In this document: positions 47,553-59,089 of the stretch, one piece after another
Layout: the number at the start of each line of letters is the position of its first letter
Position numbering within the stretch: position 1 is the stretch's first letter
Assembly: GCA_011009095.1 (NCBI GenBank)
Contig: VTPC01090599.1
Coordinates: 131,662 to 195,661, forward strand
Length of the DNA stretch: 64,000 nt
Source: Ignelater luminosus
Taxonomy: Eukaryota > Arthropoda > Insecta > Coleoptera > Elateridae
Direction: 5' to 3'
The notes under the pieces: model-generated
Database searches by the model: none
What the model was told of the DNA's origin: nothing
Seen by the model: the letters and a program-made list of their open reading frames with translations, nothing else
Translations under genes and position numbers: made by a program

Positions 47553-49560
47553 TCGTGACGGTTAGTGAAGTCGGTCTGTCCTTAGTTTGTCTGCCTTGTG
47601 TTTTGAAATTTAACGTGCTCTTCTTGTGCTTTTATGAATTTTATTATTATTGTGTTTTTGTAAATTTTATTATTGTTGTGTTTTATCAAGTTGATGAATA
47701 ACAGTTGCCATGGGTTATAAAGTTTGCATTATTTCCAAAGCTACCTCAAAAGATCCAAATTTAAACCTTCACAGATAAGTTTTCATTTATAACCTTGACG
47801 TTCATTTTAAGAAATTTATTAACGAACAAGAATGTATTTAAAATACTTTTTCCGCCCTTATAACGTCCCAAGGGCTGTAATGAATCATTATATCCCTGTT
47901 TAAAACAAAGATGAATTTAGTTTACGGGCGAAAAAATGTTGTACGTCCCACGGGAATAAGAAACATTACAGTCTTCACGTTGACTGCAACAATATTAATG
48001 TCAAAAGTTGACAATTATAAACAGTTGCAATAAATTTGACGCATCGATGTTGTAAAGCATTTAAATTTGCCTCCAACTATTCACAAATCAGATCTTTGGC
48101 TCCCTTTAGAAAGAGAAAGACATGAAACAGCATTTTGATATGCATGCATTAGAAAAAGATGAGCAGAGGTCAATATGTCTGAGTACTTTCCATACATGTT
48201 TGCACAGAATGTTTAAGGCATCTCAGCATCTAACCCCTATCCATATCTCTGAATCGGACAAGTGTGGATCTTCCTACACCGACGCCTGCCAAGGGCTCCG
48301 GTTACCTAATTCACTCCCACTACTCACAGTTTCCTTTTTCTTTGGTTTTTGTTTGTTTTATCGTGTGCATTTGGACACGTTCTTTTAGTTCTTTTTCAGT
48401 AATAATATGTAAATTTTGTAATAACATATTTTGATACCTTAACTTGAAAAATTTTACATTGGCAGTTTTACATCTTCATAAGGTGCCAGAAGACCTTTAC
48501 AAAGTACCAAGAGTAAGATTTTTATAGCAGCCAATTAAAAAGGACAACTTACGATTATCGTAATTCACAAAAATATGGAAATATTTTAAGATTTAAGCAA
48601 AAAAAAATTTTAAAAAGCATCTTAATTACCCTTTATTGAAAAATCAATTGCTTTATAATTTCGGGATTGTGTGCAATGTTTTTAAAATTCTTTTTTTTTG
48701 GCATTCCTAATCTGCAACATCTAGCCTAGGAATTATGAAATATGTCAATGCACCTTATTTAAAAGCTTTATAAATCGAACTATAAATGTGCAGTTAATAA
48801 ACTATTTTATAAATATGCTGATAATATCTCAAGTATCTTTCTTAACAAACTCCGTTTCTGACAACTCCCAAAATAGGTATCCTATTTTCTACAACAGCAA
48901 AGAAAATTAAAAAAAAATATTATACAATCAACTTTTTGCAAATAAATTGAATATCGATTCCACTGTAAGAATAAGGAAAGGTATGAAAGAGAAAGAGAGA
49001 TTTTCTACTGCAGTCAGAAATTAAATACTATTTACGTGATAACGGTATGTATCCTTATTACCAATAATGTACTTTGCAAAGACATGCTATTTCTGAGAAA
49101 GTTTTAGAGTACCTGGTCTATTGTCAGCCAAAGGGTTACTTATTAAAAAAGGGTTTTTCTTTTTCTAAGAATACACAGTAGATATGGCACTAGAGTAAAG
49201 TCTAAATAACAATTACACCTCTAGTTTAAATTTTGTCTTCTGTGCGTTCGGTTGTGTAATAGAGACGTTATTTAATTTTGATTTTTGGCTTGTTTTTGGA
49301 TTTTGATTTTGGATTGCGGTTATGTTTCTTTGGTTTCTGATATCGATTGCGATTTTTTGCATCTTCCTCTTCTGTATCATTTAGCGATATCGAATTTTTT
49401 TTGAGAAGCGTGCTATTTAACATGCCTAGTACATACAGTGTCACAGAAAAACGTGGAAAGGCGTCGGTTTTGAAAAGACTACGTTGTAAAAGAGAAAAAT
49501 TAAAATATAAACAACAAATCAAAATCTATTTAATGAAATTAAAAAACAATACAATTTTTC
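47553..49560. other. Intergenic, no gene seen
   Basis: AT-rich with no TE domain recognised until the Tc1 scrap. A short Arg/Lys- and Asn-rich frame near 49268-49522 lies 3' of that scrap and looks like simple-sequence coding (KPKKHNRNPKSKSKNKPKIK). It is probably not a gene. Confidence 0.35.
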
Positions 49561-49564
49561 CCTG

Positions 49565-49730
49565 AAGCATATTCCATGTGTGCTCCATAGGATTTGAATC
49601 TAGACAATGAGCAGGTCATGATAACACGCTGATATTGTATTGAGTTTTTAAAGATATTTCTAGACTTTTGCCATGTGTATACCTAGTTGCTATATTATTA
49701 CGTTGCAAGTCTGAGTTTGTAATTTATGGA
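49565..49730 (-). pseudogene. Tc1-like transposase C-terminal scrap
   Basis: The minus strand reads PAHCLDSNPMEHTWNMLQG, a clear match to the Tc1 catalytic block 'WPArSPDLNPIEHvWd.Lgr', with E in place. It is preceded by a TGA where W is usual, then NISVL and a degraded stretch with NNIATRYTHGKSL, matching the 'qDnA..H.a....' block. The rest of the gene and TIRs were not identified. Confidence 0.65.
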
Positions 49731-51150
49731 ACAGAAAAAACGAAAATTCTTGCTAACAACATTTGGGGAGTGGTTTAATATCATTGTACTATAGTAACTG
49801 TTCACATTAGTTTTTAAATTACTAACCTTGTTAGTTATTATTTGTTCTTTTATTTAGCACAAAATAAATAATAATACATTTCTCGTTACTTTTGTTTGAA
49901 AACTTATTCTACGGAAGTAACATAATACTTTCTATGCTTGTTTCGTAAATTTTATTACAATCTGTTTTTCTAGATTTTAATGTAAGTTTTAAAAAAATTA
50001 AAAATTTTATAATTTATAAGCCACAGTAGTGGTATACGAATACACGAGTGTTTTATATGGCTTATTCTCAACAATAAACTCGTGACGTTACTGTCCCTTC
50101 AGTCATATTCCCGCCTGTCTTGGCCTGTCCGTGATCTAACTCAGAAAATTGATTTAAAATTGTATCTAGTTGACACACTACTACATCTGATAAATTTATT
50201 TCAAATGCAAATACATCATTGATGCCTTTGTTAGGACTTTCCAACAGATTTTGGCACCATTTGATAAATTCTTTTATACTGTCTTGAAAGTAAATACAAG
50301 TTTATTGTTCAGAAATGAGTCACATTTAAATCCGCCCCTAAACCGGTAAACCTGATTTAACCAAGCTGGTCCACTTTAATGTACATCTACGTCGTGTACT
50401 ACCGGTAGGAACAATTTATTTGAAATACAGGTGTATAATGGGTGTCTTATGTGTTTGTTAGGAATTTTAGAACAGGTTCTGGCACCATTTATTATCTTTT
50501 GAAAAGGTTACTAGTTAGAGAATGTTGCTATTTTTATAGTGTGTTTCTTAAAGCCCAGGTTACATTATCAAGTAATTTGATCAAACTTGACTATCAGTCT
50601 AGAATGATAACGTCAAAAATGACAAACTCAAGTTTGTACCAAACTGGGTGGTCACGCTGTAATACGTACATAATTTGTTCAAACTGTGAGGTTAAGATAA
50701 CTGTGTTTACAAAACAAAGGTGTAATTTGTATCATTTTGTGAAGTTAGGGCATTGATATTAACTGACTGATGGATTTAGAAACGCCTCAAAAATTTGACC
50801 AAGCTAAAGATATGACGTCATTGTTTCAGACAGACAGTCAAGTGTTATCGAACTGACTGATAGTGTGGCTTAGGTTTAAGTTAAGGGGGAGCATGTTGTA
50901 TGATGTTAAACCATGTGATTTTGCATGTAAATAAAAAAATCTAATTTTGTCAGAATGTTCCAAACACATTTCTAATAGTGTTTGGAATAATTTTAATATA
51001 ACCAATTGAAACTTTAAAAAAAATTGAAGAAGAATGAAACAAATTTTGTTTCTATTTACAACCCCCTTAAATTATGGAACATACTAGGCTTGACGTACAA
51101 TAGTAGATATAAATGCACATTGTATAGTTTACGACTGAACATTGTGACCA
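49731..51150. other. Intergenic; possible MITE
   Basis: There are no genes. A possible MITE of about 325 bp at 50550-50875 is suggested by loosely inverted ends (AAGCC, ATCAAG/ACTTGA, CTATCAGTC, a TGACGTCA-like word). The match is too loose to be sure. Confidence 0.3.
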
Positions 51151-53002
51151 ATGACTAAACTCTTAAAAATTAAAAATAAAATGTTCCAGATTTCAAGCAT
51201 GGAAAGAAAAAATAATAGAAGGGAAATTAACACCCTCAACTTTAAGAAGAAAATAGTAAGTGATACTGGTAGTGATCTTACCGACGTTGCAGTAACTGAA
51301 CCTGAAGCATCGAGCTTTCAAAACTATAAAAATACCAGTACATCAGATGCATTAGCACTACTCAATCAGTAAACTCAAAAACCTCAGGTGGTGTTGATTT
51401 TAATACTGATATTTCTAATTATGTAAACTGTAACGTTAGTAAAAAAAATGATATATTACAAAATATATAGAGCCCGGATCCTAATTTTAAATTTCCATCA
51501 AGTGGGAAATGAAATTTAAAATTTACTTTCATTAGTTTAATCGATGGAAATGGTTGGCTTACTCTAAAAAAAAATGATGGTGTTTATTGCAAGTTCTGTG
51601 TTATTTTCGCTACGAAAACGGCAGGGACTGGAGCACATCAAGTTCTTGGAAAATTAGTCAAAAAAATTCAGAAACTGGAAAAAGAAGCAAGATCCAATAC
51701 ATTACCAACTCGATTTCGCCTCAAAACAGAATTGAACAAAACAAAAAAAGAATTTCATCTATTATAGATATCATAAGTGTATGTGGACGTCAGTGTATTT
51801 CTTTAAGAGGGCATCGAGATTCTAGCCCTATAGATTCTGATATGGATCCAATAGAAAATGACGGAATTTTTAAAGCGATATTAAGGTTAAAATTAAGATC
51901 TGGAGATGAAATCCTCAAACTTCACTTGGAGTCCATGTCCAAAACAGCTACATATCTGAATGCTAAGACTCAAAATGAAATAATTAATGCATGCGGAGAT
52001 ATTATAACTAATAAAATATTTAACAAGATTAATGAGGCGAAGTTTTTCTCTACCCTAGCTGACGAACCAACAGATATTTTCCGTGTTGAACAGTTTTCTT
52101 TCTTCTTTCAAGTACTACGAAAATTGAAGAGAACTTTTTGAAGTTTGTCTCTGTTACAAATTTAACCGGTCAAAGCTTAACCAATGTTCTAATTACTACA
52201 TTAGAAGGTCTAAATATTGACTTCAACTTTATGGTAGGACAAGGGTATGATGGCGCCTTTTCCATGAGCAGAGAATTTCATGGGGTGGAAGCCTATATTC
52301 GCACAAAATATAGTTTTGCAATTTATGTTTATTGTGCATCTCACTCTGTAAATTTGGCAACTTTGATGCGTGCATAGTACCGCAAGTACGAAATAGTATG
52401 GCAATTTTATCAAAATTGTGCAGATTGTCTAGAACTCCAAAAAAAAACTAAATGTATTTCCCACAGAAATTAAAAAAGTCAATTCAAACTCGAAAAAACA
52501 AAACTTAAAACAACTATGTCATATCAGATGATACAAGAGACACAACTCAATATTGTTTTTTTTGGGGAATGCAAGAACTAAGAAATTAAATTGGTAAGAA
52601 TGGTAAGAAAAAGTTTCTAAATGCCATTCTGAATCGAATGAAACCTCGATCATAATTTTTGGTAAAGTTAGGCAAAAAATGGCCAAAATGAAACTTGTGA
52701 ACCACACTAGGAGTCGTTTGAGATCGTTTTGGAAGAGGTAAAACTGTGGTATACAGTTTGGAAAAAAAAATAATAAAGCACCTAATACTGCAATGAATGC
52801 ATTGGTATTTTTATTACAGAATAATACGAAACTTTTTTCATGTGCTGAAGCACTTCTGAAAATCTTCGTTACAATACCTGTAACTACGGCATTTAATGAA
52901 CGGACATTTTCGACCCTAAGACGTTTGAAAACGTATTTGAAGAATATTACAAGAGAAGACACGTTAAATGGCCTAACTCTTTCCAATATACTCGTAGGTT
53001 AA
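51151..53002 (+). pseudogene. ZMYM1-type hAT transposase relic
   Basis: The N-terminal frame (51181-51372) is charged and low in domain content. After frame changes, 51480-51600 reads PDPNFKFPSSGK and a Cys-rich TTF-type start (FCK.CV.F remnants). At 51587-52141 follow ISVCGRQCISLRGHRDSSPI, then KTQNEIINACGDIITNKI and KFFSTLADEPTDI, the DUF4371-like catalytic start. At 52138-52377 follow VGQGYDGAFSMSREFHGVEA and VYCASHSVNLA. At 52793-53002 is the hATC block NERTFSTLRRLKTYLKNITR. The order is complete but the frame is broken at several places and part of the centre (52400-52790) is degraded. It is dead. Confidence 0.86.
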
Positions 53003-53239
53003 TGTCGACGACGTCATAAATTTGTTTTCAAAACAGAGAAATAGAAGGCTAGAATTTTCTTTAACTTTTCTTGAATTTTTTTATGATTTTTATTTTTAAG
53101 TACCTATTATTGCTCATCTACCTGGTATTATTCCCCCCCCTCCAAGAAAATTCTAAGATTCTGTGAACTTCAAATTAAAGCAATATTACGCATTATTAGA
53201 TGATGATGATGTGTACAATCACCGCGTAGCGCTTTTGTT

Positions 53240-53505
53240 TATATACATACACTGTGTTCATTTTAAGAGTGTCCACCTTTAATATCTTGTAAACAAATGG
53301 AGATATCGAATAAGAAAAAAACACGTTCATTTATTTATGGTCGCTGTGTTCGCTCGCACATAACCTCAAGATCTTAAATCGCACTTTACCACTTATGATA
53401 CGTCGTTGGAAAAGGAATAACAATAGGAATCGTTTGGTGAAAACAAAATTGAAATCGGCCTAAAATATCAAAGATTACAGCACAAAATGTCTCGTTTCAG
53501 TGATG
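53240..53505 (-). repeat. Non-autonomous repeat B, copy 1
   Basis: Starts ACACTGTGTTCATTTTAAGA and ends near ACATTTTGTGCT on its complement. It is matched in the opposite orientation by two separate pieces: 54117-54258 covers one half and 56396-56560 the other. It lies right after the hAT relic and has no coding. Confidence 0.65.
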
Positions 53506-54116
53506 AGTTTAAATCATATTAGTTGAGTAAATAGACGCATTTTAATTGTTTTGGTACTTATTTCGGATATGAAACAAATGAATGTAAACTCCTTAATTGA
53601 ATAATTAGTATCAATAGAAAGTCAAAACAATAGACAACAAACAACAGAAAATGGACAATCTTTTAAAAGAAATACCTAACCTAGCGACTCACATTAGCAG
53701 ATCAATTCACACTATTTCACTCTAAATAGATGTAGTGGCAGTTAGTCTTCACTCAGAACTATTACTAAGACAATGAATTGGTCACCTCGATTCAACGTTA
53801 CTATACAATACGTCTCACTATATAACAAATTCTCGATTTTTTCAATATGTACTGTAAATGAAAAACAAATGCAACTTTACATGTTCTGACATTGCATAAG
53901 TTAAATTGAACTGTGGTGAGTTCCTACTTTTAGGTATTGTTTTCAAAAATTACTTATTTCGTGTTGTACATTCACTTTTAGTTTTACCTTCTATTGACAG
54001 TTCAATTTATAATAATCAATTAGAAATGCATATGTTCATGTGTTTTGCATTCGAAATAATCACCAAAACATATGAAATAGGCTTCTTTACTTAGTTAACG
54101 CAATTTAAATTCTTAA

Positions 54117-54258
54117 CTAAAATGAAACATTTTGTGCTATAACTTTTGATTAAGTAGACCGATCTAAATTTTGTTTTCAATAAGAGATTGCTGTTGTCAT
54201 TCCCTTTCTAACAATGTATCGCAAATGTTGAAGTGCCATTTAAGATTTTGAGGTTATG
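54117..54258 (+). repeat. Repeat B, half copy (inner part)
   Basis: Inverted match to about 53375-53500. Shared words are ACATTTTGTGCT, TTTTGTTTTCA, ATTTAAGAT and TTGAGGTTATG. The match stops at GGTTATG and resumes 2.1 kb later at 56396. Confidence 0.6.
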
Positions 54259-56395
54259 GGTTGTAATGTTATTTTAAAATTCGCACTAAATCCGCCCCTG
54301 TTTTTCAATTTCGTTCGGATATTTGTTTTCTTGACGCGCAATATTTAAATTGTTTCATTAAACGAATGTTTGTTATAAAGTTATTTTAAAGAATTAATAT
54401 TTTTGTGGTCTCGACACCTACACTCCAGTAGACGTGTCTTTCGTTGATTTCCAATATCAAATTCGCAGAATCATTAGTTGCAATATTGCAGTCGCACAGT
54501 CTCGGGGAAGTCAAATTTAAACTAGCGAATCTACAAGTAAAATTTTTCATTGTCGCATAAAGAGTATTAATGTCTTAATCAGTTACGGTGTATATCCGAC
54601 TTTTTAACCTCACTTCCGTAAGTACGAACTGCGTAACAAAAAACGCAGAGGTTAGGCAATACGTGGATAGCTGTTGACTTGAACCAACGTGTGGTAATTT
54701 TCGACGTTTACCTCTACATCCCCTAATTGGATTCAAACCAAATTAAGTGAAGCGACCCTCTTAGAAAAAAAAGAGATGGGACTGGAGAAATCGTAATTTC
54801 TTCGTGTCAGAGACGCGCAATAGTCGCGGAAGAAAGTGGTTTGTTTACCAACAGCAAGGTTTATAAATTTCGTTATCGTGGGGAATTTATAACCCAAATA
54901 TAATTACGCTGGTGTCCTCCAGGAAGCAGAAATTGTCGAGGGTAGGAACGCAACCATTTTGGCCCCGTTGGTGTAGCATCTGTTTGTATACTACATTTTG
55001 GAAGCTCCGCAAAATGTTAATAGTGCTTGAGACTCAGTGATTTTCGTTTATAAAATTGTGTGTAAACGCCTGGATTTTGTTCTTATGCTTTTTTGTGATT
55101 AACGTAAACTAAGTGGTTGTTCTTCAAAATTAAAGTTTTCTCAATTATTGGATCTAGCTGCCTTTCGTCGGAAAACAGAGGTCTGCACATACCTTCTGGA
55201 AGAAAGAATTCCTGTATGAGTAAGAAAGAAAACCTGCTATGTTTTATTATATGAATTTTAATGTTTAAAGACTAGGAGAACGTCGAACTTTGGGAAATAT
55301 TTTATACGAGAACATTGCTTAGACAGGATCAGTTTCGTATTGTTTTATTGAATCATAATTTTTACAAGTAACTTTTTAACTAATTTGTAACAGGAACGTT
55401 CCCAGGTTAGCTGATGTTTGATAAATTGTTGCAACAAAATTACTAACTTGGCAATCATTTCTTTGTTCTTAAATGTAAAGTTTAGTTGTCAATATTTAAC
55501 AATTTATGGTCAAGTTTACCTTAGTCGGGTTAATTAATATTTATTTTAAAATTTTAACGCAACAGAATCATTTCGCTTTGTTTATTGTAATAATTTGTTT
55601 TTCTTATAGTTTGTTTCTGTTTTTATTATTTTATCGACTCTTTCTCCAAACAGAAATTAATTTATGCCTCTTATTGATATTCTTTTGTAGTGTTATTTTG
55701 TTATTGTTTTTGTATTTTTGTTTGTGTGTGTTTGACTCATTTTTTTTATTATCATTATTGTTTTAATAAATGTAAGCAAGGTCGACTTCTTGTATTTTTT
55801 TTGTTTTTGTAAGTGGATCTCTGGTCCAGGCGAAGCAGCTTAATTTCATTATTTTGTTCTTTTGGCTATCAAAAAGCACGTAGTGTATATTCCAAATTTC
55901 AATTATAGACTAGATATCTTTGCTCAAGAAAGAAGTAAATATTGAATTGGCATTTCTCTTTTGTATCGTTTTAAAAGAAGGAAGTCTTCAGAGGACTTCC
56001 TTAGCAAAATTAAGTAAGACAAATCAAGTGCTTATACAGTGTTTATTTTGTGTATTGAGTCTCATTGGTGAAACGTCAGAGCGAGTTTTAATAGAGCTTC
56101 CACGAGGTAAGTTCCACACAGGGTGAGGTTTCGTAAGAGGCTTATATACAGGGTGTCGGATTCACGAGTAGTTGCGTGACCGACCATCAGAACCCTTCGA
56201 TCTACGACTGCTGGCGCCCTCTTTTACGACCCTCTATTAGTTTAATAAGAGTTTTGGAAAACGGTGAGCTTCTCTTTGTGAGAGATTAGCCAAGTTTATT
56301 TGAGAATCCACCCCATCTGCGGCATGAGCTACGGGATTTAACATCTACCATTGGTCTGGACGTTGTGCATACTTTTGAGCATTTTCCCGTTACAG
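54259..56395. other. 2.1-kb block splitting repeat B
   Basis: There is no coding region that I can support. It begins shortly before AAATCCGCCCCTG (54286-54298), a word typical of hAT ends, contains a higher-GC region near 54600-55020 and a T-rich tract at 55350-55800, and ends with a copy of repeat A (56145-56395). The split of repeat B around it suggests an insertion, possibly of more than one element. Confidence 0.4.
56145..56395 (+). repeat. Non-autonomous repeat A, copy 2
   Basis: Shares TATACAGGGTGT, CTGGCGCCCT, GCTACGGGAT and CCGTTACA, in order and spacing, with 25771-26045. The copies are clearly diverged. There is no coding. An ACAGGGTGT start is common among insect MITE-like repeats. 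Confidence 0.6.
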
Positions 56396-56560
56396 GGTGC
56401 GAGAGCGAACACAACGACGTCTATGAATCAGTTAATTCTGCATTCTAATGTCCTCCTCCGTAAATAGATTGACGTGTTTTTGTTTATTTCAATAACTTCA
56501 GTTGTTTAGAGGAAATTAAGGGTGCACACTTTTAAAAAGAACACAGTGTATACAATCACA
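56396..56560 (+). repeat. Repeat B, half copy (outer part)
   Basis: Inverted match to about 53240-53375. Shared words are GTGCGAG.GCGAACACA.CGAC, AACACGT and GAACACAGTGTATA. Together with 54117-54258 it would rebuild a full copy of repeat B. Confidence 0.6.
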
Positions 56561-59089
56561 AATTATAAAAGGTAAAGCTATTAATCAAAAACAAACTCAA
56601 AGTGTTGATTATTTTAAACCAAAATCTGGAATATGGTAGATATAGAAATAAATATTACGTATAGTAAGGTATAATGTGTGTTATGTGTATTCTATTCTAA
56701 ATTCTTTTTTGTAAAACGAAAGTTAAAATGATAATTTTTGTTTTTCCTTCCCTTATTCGGTCACCTTTCATTGTCGACATTTTTTGAGATCTCGTGGGTG
56801 TCCGATATAGAGAGGTTTTACTGTACCGTTGTTTAAATTTAATAAAACTTTTAGATTTGCATTTCGTTTTCCATTTAGTAAGATGCAAAAGTGGCAGGTA
56901 TTGTGCGATTTTCGAAAATAAAATTTTCTAAGCTAAAAACTAATAGATACACCTGCTAAAAATTTATACCTGCAATTTCAATTTAAATTCAATTTATATC
57001 AAATTTCTTTGAATATTAAGTTTATTCAGATATTTTCACGAAAGGTTTTTCAAAATTTGTTGTTACCTGTACCTTATGTTTTCCTCTATTTTTTTTCCAG
57101 AGAAAAGCATTGTGTAGGTACACAATCTGATTATTTTTTTCCAAATACAGAGGAGGGATTTACTAGAAGCACTCAAGATTCTTTCTTCTGTTTCGTATAG
57201 CGAACATTAAAGGATTGTTTAGGATTTTAAATATTATGTATTATATTTGTTTTCAGATACTTCGTTCTTCTTGGTCTTACTTTGCGGTACTGCAGCAAGT
57301 TCATAGCAAGTAAAAGAAGAAGAACCCTTGTGCACAAACATTTTGCAACAAATCAGACGCTTTGCAGTATCATAATAAACAAGCAATTGCAGAGGAATAG
57401 CATTTTTGAAAACCTATAAACTACACTGTGAACTACAAACTACAAATTTCAGAATGTTTCTAACAAACTTTTAGTTAGCACAGTATTTTTAAAAATTTTA
57501 CATATTTCCATTTTCATTGTACAAAATGTAGGTTAGTAAAAGAAAATAAAATACAAATTGAACAACAAAAGCTTTCTATTCGATTAGTTTTCTAAAATAA
57601 CCTTTGGACATATTGTTATTGTTATGTGTAAAAATATAACGGAAGCTCTTGCGAATAAAGCTTCCAAACGGTACGGTTTTTAGGTAGACAATAAATTATT
57701 TCAAAAGCGACAGGAATAAAATGAAGATAAAAACCTAATAACCTACTTCTAACACGTAACAATATAAAATGCACCGTTTTCTTCTGAATGTACTCCGCAA
57801 ATTGAACAAAACATTTACAAATAAGCAAGTATAAAAAGTTCAGTCAAGTAAATAACGTTTATCTTTCACCAATTCTTTTATTCGAATCTCAATTTATTTG
57901 AGTGTCAACTGTAGAAATCACAGGAAATTCTTTTGTATTCGTTTTGTTGGTGTTTTAGAGAGACTCCTGATTTATTATGCAGGTGCGATGTAATACACAT
58001 CCAAATAAATGCGAGTACTTTACAAAAAGGCAAAAAAGTTTAAAAAAACAAATCAAATCAAATTTTGCGTTAGGAAAAAAGCTACTTTAGAATTCAGCGT
58101 ACGAAGTTAATACCTCTATAAACTTGTTATGGTATTAGGTAGCATTAAAGATTTTCTCTTTCATACCATTTTTCTAAATAATTTAACTCGACTCTTAGAA
58201 TGAACCTAAATAAATGATTTAATAGAGATTTTCAAAGAAGATATATTTCCATAAAACGCAAATGTGATTGAATTTTAAAAGATATCGTAAGTAAAAGAAA
58301 GTTTATTCAATATGTGACTTCATATTGATTTTATACGTAAGTACGTTTCCTCAAACGTGCTGTCAAATCGGCTTAAAGAAACTTATTTGAAGCTTACAGA
58401 AGACATTTAAGGTGTCTAGGGCATTGAAAAAATATTTGGTAGGTTTCGTCTCAATTGTGTTTAAGGCAAGTTCAAGTGATGATGATAAGCCAACTGAAAG
58501 AATCTAAGAACCTTTGTATGCTTTCATTCAAATTACAGTTGCATTGATTCGTGTTAAACGGCTACTCACAAAATTCACGCAGCGACGAAAAGAATTTTTT
58601 AAAGGAAACTATCTGCATGACAAAGCGTTTGAACTCTAGAATCATAAGATAATTTACCTACAGATAAAACACGAATTAAAGTTTATTCCATGTACCCAAA
58701 GTTCTTGAGAGAGGAGATTTTGCCCAACAAGTGAACATGAAGATATACAACTGCATTTCAAAAATGTGTTTTATTACAAGAAGGGACATATACAGTACTC
58801 GATGGATCAAGTTGTATACATTGAACAATTCTTTCATATCTAAGTTAATCAAATCCATTAAGGTGGTTTAACAAAAAATATATGGAAACAAAAGGCTTCT
58901 TGATGCAGGTGTACATCTCTGCACGCCTCTTTTGACATATTAGAGATGCATCTGATAGCATTTGGTATGAATCCGAGTAAAATTAAAACACAGAAAAGCC
59001 GAGATTTAAAAATGATAAAGTCACACAAGCCACCAAAAATGTTTCTAAAGAGTGATGTAAGTTTGCTTACTTTATGGATTTGCTTCTAA
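56561..59089. other. Intergenic, no gene seen
   Basis: AT-rich; no domain-bearing frames or paired repeats recognised before the 59.1-kb transposon. Confidence 0.4.

Noticed and set aside
49268-49522. Lys/Asn-rich frame beside the Tc1 scrap
   Set aside because: Simple-sequence character and no domain; likely non-coding.
50550-50875. Possible MITE with loosely inverted ends
   Set aside because: Too many mismatches to define TIRs or a TSD by eye; mentioned only in the gap description.
55506-55766. Very hydrophobic 86-residue frame
   Set aside because: T-rich simple sequence gives Phe/Leu by composition; no family motif or start context.
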